The notes: generated from the sequence alone by a model not told the origin. 64,000 nucleotides of DNA from Terfezia claveryi (GCA_015179025.1 WHUX01000215.1:1-64000), one strand, 5' to 3'; shown: positions 12,334-25,598, counted from the first letter of the stretch. A program made the numbers and translations.

Positions 12334-14185
12334 TTAAAAAAACTTCTTCCTCGGCGGCATCAAATCTACCAGATCCTCCATTGCCTCCAGCCATCCCTTG
12401 GCAAATACTTCTTCCGAGAATCGTGCAGAGGACGCCTGTGCACGTCTTCTTAGAGCAAGGACATCCTCTGAAGGAAGGGAAAGGGCTTTTTGGAATGCTG
12501 AGGCAAAGGAGGGGATATCTGTTGCGTGGTAACCTGTTTAAATTGTCAGCTACTTGCTGTCTGTCATATCATTCTCATATTCTGTTGGTCTTGTGTTTAC
12601 TGGGTTTACAGGCGTAAAAAATAAATGTACCATAGCCATGATAGACTAGGTTACTTTCAGGGAGCAAGAAAATAATGGATAGAAAAGACATACCTAACCC
12701 CTCAACAACGATATCTTCCTTCGGCCCACCACTATCATGCACTACCCCTACTAATCCTGCCGCAAGATACTCCACCACCCCAATCCCAAAATGCTCATTC
12801 CACATAGCATTTACACCCACCCAACTCTTTCCTAGCCAACCTAGTACCGCCTTCCACGGAGCATTGAGCACAAACTCGACTTGCTCTTTCACTCCAAGCT
12901 CATGCGCTAATAATCGTAGTTCATATACTCTTTTGGCATCGTCATCGTCTCGGACAGAACCGAGCAGGACAAGTCTTGATTTCGCCTTCAACGGGGAGGA
13001 CGCAGGCAAGGATTTGTAAAAGTGTGCAAATGCGCGGATTAGAATGTCGATACGCTTTTCTGGGCGGAATTGTGCAATAGAGAGGAGGTATGGCTGACGA
13101 GGGGTGTTGGTGATAGGTATAGCGGAGGTAATCTCGGAGACCGAACAGGGGGAAAGACGACTTTGGCCCCGCCGGGAGCTGCGTCGGAGTTGGTTTCTTT
13201 GAGCCACAAAGAGCGTATGTGGCGCGCTGTCCAGGACGAGTTCGTCATTACTACGTCAACGCTAGATCCACAGGTACGGTACATCAACGCAAACATCCTC
13301 CAGTACTGTTTCTTGACTTTCATCTTGATTGAGGCGTTCTCAGAGGGGAGGGAGTCGAGCATATCGGTGGAGATGGTGGGGTAGTGGACGTATGCTCCTA
13401 CGGGAACACGCCTGTGGCCAAAGAGGAGCTTGGTGAAGGGGTAGGTGAAAGGATATCCCATTGTGTCGATGAAGATGTCCGGTACGAGCAGGGACAAGGC
13501 AGAGTATGCAAGGGGAATGGAGCCGAAAGACTGGAGGAGAAGGGTGAAGTGAGGGTAGAGCTGTGGGGACACGAGACGCCTGTGGGAGACGTAAATGAAG
13601 ACGATGCGAGTGGTGTCGAGAGGGATGCTGAAACGGTCCTGTAAGATAATGTGAGCACAGCTCCGGAGGTTAAGTGAGGAAGATGGGGTGTACTTGGACA
13701 CGCTTCAACATGGCAAATCGGTCGACTTCATGATCGCCAGTATACACTGCGCAAACAGCATTTGGGTAATTGTTCTGTGTAGCTCTAATTGCAGCCCAGA
13801 GAACCCGTTCACCACCTCCTCCGGCGTGACTAGATACCCCGTTAGCTACCTGCTTGGTCACATCTCCTGGGCGAACGTAAAAAGCTGGAGGAGCTGTATC
13901 TCACCAAAATGGATGGAAAAAGCCCACAATCATTGCTTCGCCCTTCTCATAAATCCCCCCGCCATGCTTCTCTGCGAGCTCCCGGAGGATTATCTCCCGT
14001 CTGGCCTCGCTCTGCCGGAGGAGGTACCATCCTAATAGCCGTAATCCGACGGTGATGAGGTAGTACGAGCTCGTCAGGGCAAAGAGGATGATGAGGAAAA
14101 CGAGCGTGAGGATCGACTGGGTTGTATGGGGCATTGCGGAAGCTGATGTGCGAAGGACGGGCGGTGCCGCCCCAAATATGGGCAT
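12334..14185 (-). CDS. alg11: ALG11 alpha-1,2-mannosyltransferase (frameshifted)
   Basis: Four exons read on the minus strand: 14185-13905, 13829-13694, 13638-12694 and 12533-12334, with introns of 75, 55 and 160 nt. ALG11 (GT4 family) adds the fourth and fifth mannoses to the dolichol-linked N-glycan precursor on the cytosolic face of the ER. An N-terminal membrane anchor lies at about residues 22-50. The first splice rebuilds [15 protein letters not shown], the second [14 protein letters not shown]. Later motifs are [37 protein letters not shown] and [13 protein letters not shown]. The end of the protein is Lys-Lys-Phe-Phe. Exon 3 is broken: KVVFPP and the expected following CSVSEI are in different frames, and the minus strand has only five Cs (13148-13152) where six would keep the frame. 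The exon lengths sum to 1562, one short of a multiple of three. With one more base the protein would be 520 residues. An essential gene suggests an assembly error. Confidence 0.88.
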
Positions 14186-17080
14186 GGAGGCTGCACGTGA
14201 GTTGTGTGGCTCAGTCGCTCAGTGTGGCGTACAATAGTTAACTGGCTAAAGCGTCACCTTGTAAGTTGTCCAAAGCGAAAGGTACGGCACATCTCGAGCT
14301 CTTTTCTTGTTCCGATTATCCAACGACTTCACGATGGTTCGTTTTGCACTATCCATTCCCTCCCCCTGGGCTCTCCGTGGGCACTACCACTCACTTGCTG
14401 ACCTTGAACCTCTGAGCACAGTCCGCACTCTTCGACTTCAACAAGCTCTTGCTCGTCATCCTGCTCATGATATGTACGAGCACCTACATCCGCTCGGTAT
14501 TCCCTGGAATCATTGACAGGAATAAGGAGGGGTATGCCACGAGTTGCTTTCCCTCAGCTTTGTACAGGTTAAGCTAACGTCGTTGCCCTGGGATAGTGTT
14601 ACTGGCGTGTAAGAAGCCCCCCTTCTGTACAGTTTTATTACAGTTCTGAGTGGCCCCAAAACACCTATCTGAATTACAAAACCCAACTCTATATTTCCGA
14701 GATCATACTGATGCAATCTCCAACAAATAAAGTGTTTGGAAAGCAGCTAGGATTGGAGAGCGATTATCCCCGTACGTCAGTATATGCTGTTTCGTTATGG
14801 CGGTATGGTAACTCCGAATTCATCTACTCGTCCCTGCGGCGCTTGGGGATTGGCTGATTGGTGTTAGATCTCGGCATTTCTCTCCTAGGCAACCTTCGAT
14901 AGCCAATACTAGACTACTTTCTTTGGACTTTACTTCTCCGCCGGTCACCCTTGGATACGGAATTTAATATTTCGTCTTCTCTCACTTACGGGTAATAATA
15001 GTACAAATATAACCTTTTTACTTTATGGCTATGCATTTCGCACGTGAAATCAATAATACCCGTTTTCTAAGGCTGCCGTGCGTAAGATACATATAAGTAA
15101 TTTCTGTCTAATCAGACACGCGCAGTACTGTAACATTGGCTCAAGCACCGCTTGTCATTAATGAATATAAGACAGTATGGCTCATGGGGGAGCTATAGAC
15201 AGATATTCTCACATCGAAACACCCCACCACGAGATGGCAGTCGTGCCCGCATTGCACACTTACTTAACAGCCAGCGGGTACGCTTCACATATATTAACCC
15301 AGACTGCAGCCCTAACAATCACGACTTGCGATGACAAAGTTGGTGGAACTGGCAGTACTAAGATACTTGGCTTGCGTCTAGTAACCGGCATGTTATTGGT
15401 TATCGATCTGGTTCAACCCCTGTGATTGGGCAGGTCACATTTGACCTTGTTTGTTGATGCAGGAAGGCCCTTGGTGATTGAGAATACTGGTGCCTGGATC
15501 AGGAAGCCTTGAGTTTGAACTTACAATCCTCTGGTAACCAGGGCTGTGGGGCCTAACACGATTGGCACCCTTATCTGTGTTTGACTGACAGACAGCAAAT
15601 CACTGGTCACCTCAACCCATTCCGATCCGCATTGGGGTATTGGTTCGTTCTACATCAACCTTTCTAATAGGTACTGCAACTTGGTGGACTGGGAGCATTT
15701 GGAGCAACAGGAACGAAACGGGAGTTCTTGGAATTTGATATACCTAGACCTACTTGCCATAGGATGGAGTTTAGTCCCATGCTGATCAGGGGTTCCGACC
15801 TGGCAAAGAACAAGCTTCGACTCCTGCTAGTAACTACGGTAGGTACAAATCCCAACTTGACTACATGCTCACATCGTGGCCTGTTGTTCATTCCCAGATC
15901 TGAAATTTCAGCTGCTCGGGGGCTTGGATCGTAAGCAGTGCATCAATTGGCAGCACGAGGGAGACGCACTGAGGGCCTCGGGCACAATCCCCGTTTGGTG
16001 CCTACAGAACTGCCAAAGATCCAAACTAATAGTTGGGCATTCGAGGGGTGCACCGGTTAAACCTTGTGCGGTCGAGTAGGTATTGACGGTACTCTGTACA
16101 AATATTTAACAACTCAGGAAATGTGACTGCATCCAACAGAGCTATCAACAAACAAACAAACATCTGCCTGTCAGAATATCCCCTCATTATCCACTGACAT
16201 TTCCTGTCTCTCCCCCTCCAATACCCATCAATCCCCCACCTCCCTCACCCCACTCAACACCAGACCTCAGTCCTACCGCCCCGAACCCATTGATACTCCT
16301 CTGTCAGTCAACCTTACCCCTCCAAGAAAGCAGGCATATTCGCGCACCGTTGTCGCGCGTACCTTTTTACCCCTCCCCTTCCCATCGGGCCTCCCTTTGC
16401 TCCCTAGATCTCAAAATCCAAGCCTTTTCGCTGGTCTCTTGGGGCTCTGCACCACCCTCGCGCCGAAGGATCAAGCAGACGCATAGAACGCTCTGTGGAA
16501 GAAAGAAAATAATTCACAAGGTGATTTTCCCTCTCACCTGTCACATTCGTGCCCTTGTGTACTTATCTTTTTGTTGCTAGGGCTGTCCGTATTCACTCCG
16601 GGCGGACCCCAAGTGATCCGAAGCTGCACGTTCGCCAACCATAGCTATACCTACAAACTGAACCCGCAAGCAAGCATAAGCTCTCGAGTTCGTACTGCCG
16701 GCTGTTATTCCTTGTTCCATTGTGGGTTTAGATATCATTGCCCAAGAGACCCTGCTGGGCAAACAGCCTCCCGTTCATTTAAATCAACAGTGTGAGGGTT
16801 CGATCTTGCTGTGGGTGGATAAGCCTCTGATGAGATTTCAACCCCTCCCTCCCAGATAAGATCCTGTAGGAAAGCCATTCCAAAAAGAAAGCTATACATC
16901 TGACGGCGGGAGGCTGAGCCACCCGCAAACACATCAAGCGACCGGGCGCCTCTTCCATCCAGGTTCCTGAAACCTGAAACGAGGGTTCTGCCCCCGCACT
17001 CTGCACGGTACTAATTTTGAAACTGTTGGAAAAAGATATTCCGAATATTTCATTGGGAACACCCGGTCGACTACCAGGCC
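14186..17080. other. ALG11-CRZ1 divergent intergenic region
   Basis: This is the shared upstream DNA of ALG11 (leftward) and CRZ1 (rightward). No supported gene is seen. From about 16180 to 16480 the plus strand is strongly pyrimidine-rich (runs such as CTCCCCCTCC), typical of a fungal promoter or 5' leader. A possible 5'-leader intron (GTGATT near 16519 to TTGCTAG near 16579) is suggested only by its ends. Confidence 0.45.
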
Positions 17081-19203
17081 ATGTCCTCCTTTCGTCAGCG
17101 CAGCGGTGAAGGGATGTCGTCAGACACCATGAATCCGCAAGATTTACACAATGACAACTCATTCACGGCGCAATTCATGGACGACTCGGACCAAAATTAT
17201 CTACAGAGCTTCCGCAATCCCGGGGGATTCGGCTTCGTGCAAAACAACTCCATGGATCAGATAAAACAAGAACAATTTGATATAAACCGATCCCCGTCCC
17301 CAAATGCTTTCGGTGGGAGTACTTATGCGGCACAAGGTGATTTCGACTTTCAATTATTTGGAAAACAAGAACCACCGCAACAAAGTATCAATCCAGCACT
17401 CTTCGATCACCCATCGCCGAACCAGGGAGTTGACCCTGCGGCGTTGATGCAGCACCATTCACCCGGATTACAACCGCAAACAATCCAGAACACCCAGCAA
17501 GGACTGGTAACTTTGAACTCAGAGTACAGCAACTGGGAAGGAATAATTGGGAACCCGTCATTCCAAACACATCGACCAGCAGCATCAGAGCGGTCTGATA
17601 TATCATCCGCTGCTGCGAGTCCGCTGTTCTCCAACCAAGAGTACACCGAACACCACAGTCCGCTGATTGGGTCTATGGGCGATTTCCTCAACAATGATCA
17701 AGCATTCGGGCTTGAAGCGTTTACGCTGTCGGAGTCAGCACAGTCGGTACACCACACGCCGTCACAATCCCCACGCATACAACCGATGCCAGGGCGGGGA
17801 CACGTTTCGGGGTCGAATAGCCCGTATTTGCTGGCACAAGATGTGCAGTACGGGTATGGCAGACCTCAGTCGAATATGATGATGCCTCCTCCCCAACTCC
17901 CACAAGGTACAATACAAGAGTTGAGGAATAGACAAGCAGCGGCGCATGCTGCACAAAATGCCGACCCGATGCAGTATTTTGGGCCGCATATCCAAATTGA
18001 GTTTGCTCCGCCCCAGAGGCAGCCAACTTTCCCAGGAAAACCAGGGATAGGTTTGAACGAGGATGCGTTGTCTCCTCCACCGAAATGTATGTCATTTTTT
18101 TTCTCCTCTTTATGTCTCGCAAGATAAACTAACAAGGTCCCATTATAGCTCCTCAGCGAAGACAAAGATCTCATTCAGATCCTTATGCAGTAGGGTCAGG
18201 GCAACCGGTTAGTCGACCGACAACTTCACACCGACATCACGAAAGGCGGAGTTCGCTTTCACCTTCAGATGCCCCGATCATTCATTCTGGTGCAAGCACC
18301 CCGTGCTCTGTCTCGCCTGCCGCATCCTCCTCCGGCAAAAACCGCCGAGAATCTGCTCCGCCCGTCCCCGAAATCGAGAGAGACAAAATGCTCGGACTAG
18401 CCAAAGGCCCGGGATTCCCTGGGGGGTCCTCCGGCGACCCGTCGAGACGTGTACAAAAGCACCCCGCTACTTTCCAATGCCACCTCTGCCCCAAGAAGTT
18501 TACTCGCGCGTATAACCTCCGATCACATCTACGTACACATACAGACGAACGACCGTTTGTATGTACGATTTGCGGAAAGGCATTTGCGAGGCAACACGAT
18601 CGAAAACGTCACGAGGGGCTGCATAGTGGGGAAAAGAAATTTGTCTGTAGAGGGCAGCTGAAGGCTGGAGGGGTCTGGGGTTGTGGAAGGAGGTTTGCAA
18701 GAGCGGATGCACTGGGGAGACATTTTAGAAGTGAGGCGGGGAGAATATGTATCCGTCCGTTGTTGGACGAGGAACACGCCGAGAGGAGTAGAGCACAAGT
18801 GGAGCAACATGCAGCGCAGGTGGTGATGATGCATAAGTTACCACATCATCAACCGCTAACGTATCCGGATGGAGGGATTATGGTGGGAGGGCAGGGAGGA
18901 ATGGTACTGCCGGCGGCGTTGTTGCAGCAATATCCGGCGTTGGCGACGATGGATTGGGATGCTGGAGGGGGGAGTGGAATCAGTGGTGCCGAGGGCAGCG
19001 GGAGAAGCAGTTTTGATGCCAGCGGAGAGGATTTTGATGATGAAGAGGAAGGGTGGGATCAGGGAAGCCATAAGAGTAGTTTTGATGGGGGGAGAGGGGT
19101 GGGTGGGGTAGTGATTCGGGGAGTCATTGGTTGCCACAGAGGCAATAAACATTCGCGGGCCTCAGTATACATTTCAGGTGCCGCAGAGGAGACAGGGGAA
19201 TAA
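17081..19203 (+). CDS. crz1: Calcineurin-responsive C2H2 transcription factor CRZ1
   Basis: Exons 17081-18086 and 18149-19203, a 62-nt intron (GTATGT...ACTAAC...TATAG), 686 residues. CRZ1 is dephosphorylated by calcineurin when cytosolic Ca2+ rises, enters the nucleus and activates cell-wall, ion-stress and Ca2+ homeostasis genes. The N-terminal half is Gln/Asn/Ser/Pro-rich and disordered-looking. Residues 302-307 read PHIQIE, a good match to the PxIxIT-type calcineurin docking motif. A Ser-rich region containing SPSDAP precedes the DNA-binding domain. Zinc finger 1 has C446, C449, H462, H466. Finger 2 has C474, C477, H490, H494. The third, atypical finger contains [14 protein letters not shown] and [12 protein letters not shown], which is characteristic of this family. 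An acidic tail (EDFDDEEE) follows. The last 40 residues are Gly-rich and may be mis-modelled if a 3' intron exists. Confidence 0.92.
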
Positions 19204-22200
19204 ATGGGACGGGGAATCCTGGATTGAGGATAAGTTGCTATGATACCTAGCTTACCGGAGTCAAGAGCGAGTGGATGCAGCATGGGGCTATAGATTGCTT
19301 TGGTATGCCTCGGATTGGAGCAGATTTTTTTGCATTTTTGTAATCTTTTTTGCTGTCTTGTTTAACTATCTCACGACATTATGGTCTTTCGTTCTCTGAA
19401 TAGGAACTGGGTCGGGTTGGGTTCGCTTGGGCTATACTGGAGGGTTATATTACCTTAGTACGCCATCTTTGATGTGTGATGGCATGACATGATAAATTTC
19501 GATTCCTTTACACCTTTGTCGAATTGTACTAATGATTAGCTTTGTTATTATGCGTTTGCTTTTCTTTCCATGTATCCAAGTACATGACACTGGGAAGATA
19601 TCCACTCTGGACGGACTTGAAGTGAATAGTTTTCATATATTGCTTGCGATCTTCAGCCTACTTGCTACACATCAACACATCAATGAGTACATATATACAA
19701 TAGATGTTTAGGGCCTGATGTCGATGTAAGATAGACGGTTATAGTACTCTCATGCCGAAAAATCGTTCAGGTACGGTAAAAAGTGGGTCATACGGACAAA
19801 GTCATGCATGCATGTGTGATTCATGACACGCATAGAAACAAGCACCCTGAAAGCATATATAAAACTGATAACACAAAAGGAAATAGATATCGATATCGAA
19901 TCTTGTTTTTATTGAATTGACATTGGGGGGAAAAAATGTCATGTATCGGGGCGGGCGTTTTAAGGCCACCAACAGGGCTTGGATATTGCCTGATTAAGTA
20001 ATCATCCATACGGTATAGTACTAACGACGGAAATATCGATGTGACTTGCAGATGGGTTTTTATGTCTATAGAGCTGCTGCGGTTTGGTATGATCTCTTCG
20101 GCAATATCTGTACTGTTCGATTGTTCATACTGGATCAAGAATAATCGATCATGCAAGGTGGATCTGCACAGTATAGTATGTATGTACTTAAGTATGTAAC
20201 TTCTGTGCCATACCAGTACATGCCTATTTTGCTTGCGAACTTTTGTCCTTCTGTGCTAGGTAGTAGTAGTAAGTACTTATGGAAAAGTATCAACACCTAT
20301 TGCGAACAGATATGTACCAACTCGGAACCCACCCATCTAAAAATAAATCAAAGTCTATACGAAGTATGCATCCCAGATCCAGAGGAGAGAATGTAAGTCT
20401 TCGACAATCTAACCAATCAGAGATGTTTGAATCAGAGTTATTTCAGTTGTCTAAACATCACGGCGATAAAAGGTGCTGTTACTGGTGCTGATGATATACA
20501 GTGAAATGTTTTATCATTGGTTATGCGAAGTGGTAGACCAACCCCCCACCAAACTCTCTAAGCAAGACCGCCTCGGTAGGTGTATTAAGCGTCATTTGGA
20601 CAGCAACACGTGCAACCCTCATGGAACTGGACTGTTACATATACACGTAACTAGGTAGCACAAAGGTAACCGTACCATGCTTATAGCATCCCCCATATGC
20701 ATACCATTAACGTTCCTTTTTTTTTTCTTGGGTGCAATGCCCGCTTTTCTGAGGGTACTTTCTTACAGTCCCCCCCCCCAGCTGTCCAATGTCGATGTTC
20801 TTTAGCAGTCCTTGAACATATATATGGAGAAGGTCTAGTCTGCTCTATGTACTGTAGGTACTTAAGTCCGTAAAGCTACGTGAGTCTTAATCCTTATGAA
20901 TTTTTTTTTGCAAACGGGCATAAAAGTCAGCTTCTGAACAACTCCTCCCCAACTTGGCAAAGTATGCAAGGTTTTCGTGCCAAGGGCCGGTTATGGTATG
21001 TACAGTACATACATAAGTATGTACAATACAACTCGTTAGGTACTTAGTAGCTTTCACTATTCCATCACTTTGTATGTAATTTACATTTCCTTTGCCGAAT
21101 AACTTCTCCTGTGTACTTTATTGCTTTGGTTTTATTTTCATGTAATTCTGTCGGTTTGTTGTTGAGATATGATATTCGACTTTTGATTAATAGTTGAATA
21201 AACCCCATACCGTATGCTACAGTAGTAACTCCTGCAAAGGAAAATACAAAAACCTTGGTATGGCGGCGGCGAAGAACTGTACCTACCTACCTACTCCGTA
21301 TCAGCATCCGTACACTGCTAACCTATAAGTCGTCTGCAGCTATATATATATATATAGCATTTGTTCTATTTATCAACGAAAAATGAAGATCGATGAAGCC
21401 AACAGCGCCTACGGATATCGCGGTAGCAGAATCTGACAACAGCGCAATCGATATAGGTTTAGGTACTTATTCATAGCCGCTGGCGGCCGCCAATTGGCGC
21501 GAGGAGATCAACACGGGGGATTTGCCGTCAACAATTCTCCGCGAAACAGATTCGATACATCAAACCCCTGGCCCATGCAAGTCGCTAGCTGTTCGGTAAA
21601 AATTTGCAGAGTTCATGGATGCCAGTATATGATTGAAGGAAATCCGAAATTCGAAAGAGGCTCATTAGGCAAATGGTATGTATGTAGTTAAGTACAGTAT
21701 CTATCCAAGTACTTTTGTATACTTCCTGTACCATTACCTGTTTCTGGCTATCTTGACATCTGCTTCACCCAACGAGGCTTCAGGCGCCGGTAACATGCAT
21801 TCAGGCCTGGCACAAAACGGGCAGATGGGTACATACTACTGTACTTGCCTTGGGACTGTGGGATATGCGTGTGTTATTTGATTCAACAAATCAAACCCGA
21901 TGCCCCCAGAGTTTTGGGCGTGTTCCCTCGGTTACATGCTCAGCTTGGGCGCAAGTTCAGCGTTGAAGCATCATACTTATATACTCAGGCTTCACTCGCC
22001 TTTGGAGCTGATTGAACGGTCATCTGTAAGTAGTCTGTAGTATCGAATAATATATCGACCTGCCTGGTCTTCTTCACCCCGCGTCATCGGGCCCCAGAGT
22101 TAGAGACAAACCCACCATACCATATAACAATAACGCTATACTTTCTATTCGTTTTCGTCGTGCTGAACCGGTGTCAGCCGCCCACAGATTAACTGAGCTT

Positions 22201-22806
22201 TTTTCTTGGTTGTGCACACGTCCAACGTCCCAGCCTTCCCCCTCCCCCCTCCCCCCTCCCCCCCTTGGTCTCCTCCACCAAACCCTACCAGCCAGCGCCC
22301 GCAGCGATCAATCCCAAACTCCTCGTTTTTACGGCCACTGGCGGTTTCAAAAAAGAGCCGCCCCAACAGCACGGCAGCTTTTCCCAGGAGCGCTGCACAA
22401 CTGGAATATGCTGGTACTGTACCACCCTGCGTGATGACAGACATGACCCCCTTCTGCGTCTGCGCCTCACTGCATGATTCCCCCCCCTCTCTCACCCCCC
22501 CCCAGCCAGCTACGCCCGGCGCATCGGAAAAAATGGTTAGCGGTGACGGGAATAATGGCTGGTGATACTTGTATATATATATGTTGCCCCTCCCCCACTT
22601 TCTGTCAGTTTTTCATTTCCTGAATTCATACCCCATCTACACATCGATATCTTCTATCCTCATCCCTTCCCGCCGCCCTTCAAGTATAAGTGTAGTCTGC
22701 TATATCCACCATATCACGTACATACTACCAAAACTCAAAGCGCGATACCCTATACCCTTATATACCCCCCAGTTGTTACCCCGCCTCTGCCAAATTACAT
22801 TTATAA
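19204..22806. other. Intergenic, no gene seen
   Basis: 3' flank of CRZ1 and 5' flank of the zinc-knuckle gene. It contains simple repeats (TA-rich at about 21340-21357) and several GTACTTA/GTACAGTAC palindromic motifs (about 20165-20275, 20990-21050). From 22210 to 22800 the plus strand is C-rich and pyrimidine-rich, as in a fungal leader. No frame here looks like a real protein. Confidence 0.5.
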
Positions 22807-23986
22807 ATGCATTTTGAGGCTACCTACGAGAAGCGCAGCTCCCGCAGCCGCTCTCGCTCTCCCCTCCGCTCCTCACTAAAGCGCTCTGCCAGCTTCTCCT
22901 CCGGCGCTCCTAGTCCCCCCCCCTCGGAGGATACATGGCCCCTGCCCCCGCGCCCCCGGCGCCCGCCCCCTGGGTGCATGGCGCAACTCGCATCACCTAC
23001 CCCCTCGGGCATACCCCTCCGCACCCTCCCCCTACATCAATACCGCTGTCGCCACATACAACCCTACTAGCACGTACAAAATTCCCGGAGCATATCCCGA
23101 CCCCGGCCCCGCCGGAGGCCCCTCCTCATCCTACCATTTCAACTCCAAAACCACCGAGACAAATTATGAATACAATCCAACCTTCCGGCCCGCGCCCCCA
23201 TCACCACGACCTCTTGAAAACCCCGAAGTCAAAGCCGCTATTGCGCACGAGCAGAATCTCCGCATCTTGAGCGAGCAATCTCACCAAGAGACGATCAGGC
23301 GCCAAATCCTCGAAATGGAAATCGCAAAGACTGCTGTGCAGAGGGATAAGGTCCGGCAAGAGGAGGAGGCGAGCCGCAGGATGCAGAGGCTGTATATGCT
23401 TTCCCAGCAACAGCAACAGCAGCAACAGCAGCAACAGCAGCAACAGCAGCAGCAGCAGCAGATGATGCTAAGGGCAGCGGAGGAGGCTCACCATAAGTAT
23501 CACCCCACACACCAACACGGACGGAGCAGATCTACACATTCGCGCTCTAGGAGCCGTGTGAGGTCGAGGTCGAGGAGTAGGGAGATTGAGATTGAATACG
23601 ATGAACACCGGCGCTCTACCCACACGTGCGGGAGATGCCATCATAAGGGACATTATTCCAAGGAATGCCATAACCACCACCATGCAACGCACCATCGCAG
23701 TAGCAGCATGCTTTTGCTAGAAGGTGGCCCGCGGTCCAGTGCGCCGGCGTTGTTGGGCCCCGGGAGCTCGAGAGGGAGAAGGAGTAGGAGGGGGAGTACG
23801 GTTTGCTCGTCGGATGATGAACATGCGATGAATTCGGATTCGGATTCGGGATGGTGGAGTGAGGGGTATGAGATCTCGAGGGATGTTAGGAGGGTGGTAC
23901 CGTCGGATGAAGGGGTGTTGGTGATGTATGCTCCCGGAGGGGGCCCGGCGACTAGGCAGAGTAGTATTAGGCATGTGGTGGGGTAA
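22807..23986 (+). CDS. RS-rich, polyQ, zinc-knuckle protein (frame broken)
   Basis: The C-terminal part is continuously open from 22880 to 23986 but has no ATG before 23387. The only sensible start, ATG at 22807, begins an Arg/Ser-dipeptide region (SSRSRSRSPLRSSLKRS) in another frame. A shift of one base is needed between about 22911 and 23000, where a C9 run (22915-22923) is the best candidate; an unseen intron is the alternative. In order the product shows RS repeats, a Pro/Tyr-rich stretch, a charged helix (EMEIAKTAVQRDKVRQEEEA) leading into about 19 glutamines, a second RS segment, then a CCHC zinc knuckle, CGRCHHKGHYSKEC (CX2CX4HX4C), followed by His-rich and acidic segments. RS repeats with a zinc knuckle suggest RNA binding, which is inference. 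The exact family is not recognised. Confidence 0.6.
23405..23461 (+). repeat. CAG/CAA polyglutamine tract
   Basis: About 19 consecutive glutamine codons, mixed CAG and CAA with the last six CAG, inside the zinc-knuckle gene. The mixture of codons at the 5' end and purity at the 3' end suggests expansion from the 3' side. Confidence 0.95.
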
Positions 23987-25598
23987 GGTGATCGAACACT
24001 GCAGTTTGTTTATTTTCCTCCCGTTCTATCAGTTACTACTTACTCTATTCCCTCCTACCATCCTTGCTTCGCTCACGTCAACAACCTCTTCATAATCCTT
24101 TTATTTTGGGGGGGGACTCTCTATTGTATGTTTGCCCAACGCTCTACAACAGGAGGTTCTTGGTTCCTTGGGTTAGTTACTTTATGTTATTACACGGCTA
24201 CGACTATCTCACCCTCTCATACCTAGTTACTTTCCTTGGTTTTGTTTCTTTGCTTCTTGAGATTGTTGATTCTGTGCATGCTGTTATACTTTCATTGGAG
24301 CTGTAGTATCTGTGAGCTACTTATACTCAGGCGGCTATGGTCCGCTAGGTTAGGGGCAGGGAGGGAGTTGGAATTAATTGTCGGGTTAGTTATCTATAAG
24401 ATATGTGTCCGAGTCAATTTGTGGGCTATGTATGGTTTTTTTTTTGTCAACGTGGGTCATGATGGAGTTGGTGGGTTGGGGTTGATTGCAAACTTTGAAT
24501 TTAATGATGTGTTTTTCTTAGAGCTAATGAATATCATGTTGAAATTTATGAATTGGTATATATGCACTTTTATGGTGAGTTTGTTAATGCCTACCGGAAT
24601 ACCGACTTGCTCATATCTTCCAATCACGCATGCTATACCTAGGTGTGCACAGTATGTACAAGCATGAACCCAGGGTTTTTGTCATGCATCTTGTGAATTT
24701 GCCGGCAATGGCAGTGCGGTGCTGTATGCTGGCTGACTTTATAGATGATGATGAAGAAGAAGAAGATGAAGAAGAGCAATGCAATTACGATTTGTAAACG
24801 CAGTATTTTAGCTTTGGTACTGGTCGGCTTTGTTAGATAGCATGATGGAATCTTTGATCTAGATCCAGCTGGGTTTGACGTGGAAATCTCGGTATATAAT
24901 AACTTTGGCTAGGGAGGGTAATGGAGGAGAAAAAAAATACTCTGGTTTTTTATAGAAATTGTACCTTGTGTTTAATAAAATCTGTCGGACGGAGTACATA
25001 CAATAGTTTACTCTGGAGTTGACTATAACAACATACATATGAAGTCAACTTCAGTGACAAATCAAATATATTCGCCTACCCTCGGAGCCAACTCTCGTAA
25101 AACAGCCACCGATAATCCAGCAAGGAGAACCACTGTCTCCCCCCCTCCCCCAAACACACACACACAAAACCACATCCATGCTGAGCCACCTGCTTCCACA
25201 GAGTTTCGAGATATTTGAACTCTTCCTTGTTCCACTTGGGTACACATGGGGGTGGGATCTCTACCCATGGGGAAAAAACCATGGATTAAACCAAAGCAAC
25301 GCCATCCTCTACCTAAATCCAGAAAAAAAAAAGTGAAACTACGAATACAAGGCTTATTACGGCGGTGGGCAATGATGCATTTATGGCATTCTTAGAGTTA
25401 CTGTAGTAAGCCAACCGGCAATTGTATTTTCCGGAAAACCCTCCCTATATATATAGACTATCCCCCATCGGATGGCGAATGCTAATAGAGCATTTCCACC
25501 AACCTGGGAAAGTCAGGATTTGGGAAAAAGCAGAGGAGAGGATATGAGGGGGGGGTAAGAGGAGAAGTTTGCGGTCTTTCTTGAAAACCTTGTATGAA

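Noticed and set aside
15400..15425. GGTTCAACCCC, similar to a tRNA T-arm
   Set aside because: No matching acceptor stem, D-arm or anticodon arm could be built around it; no tRNA was found elsewhere in the window either.
22145..22565. Overlapping frames on both strands before the zinc-knuckle gene
   Set aside because: Pro/Ser-rich or Gly-rich shadows of the C-rich leader; no motifs, and no splice that joins them to the gene.
24744..24778. GAT/GAA triplet run that could be a direct-repeat array
   Set aside because: A simple-sequence tract without spacers; not a CRISPR array, which would also not be expected in a fungal genome.
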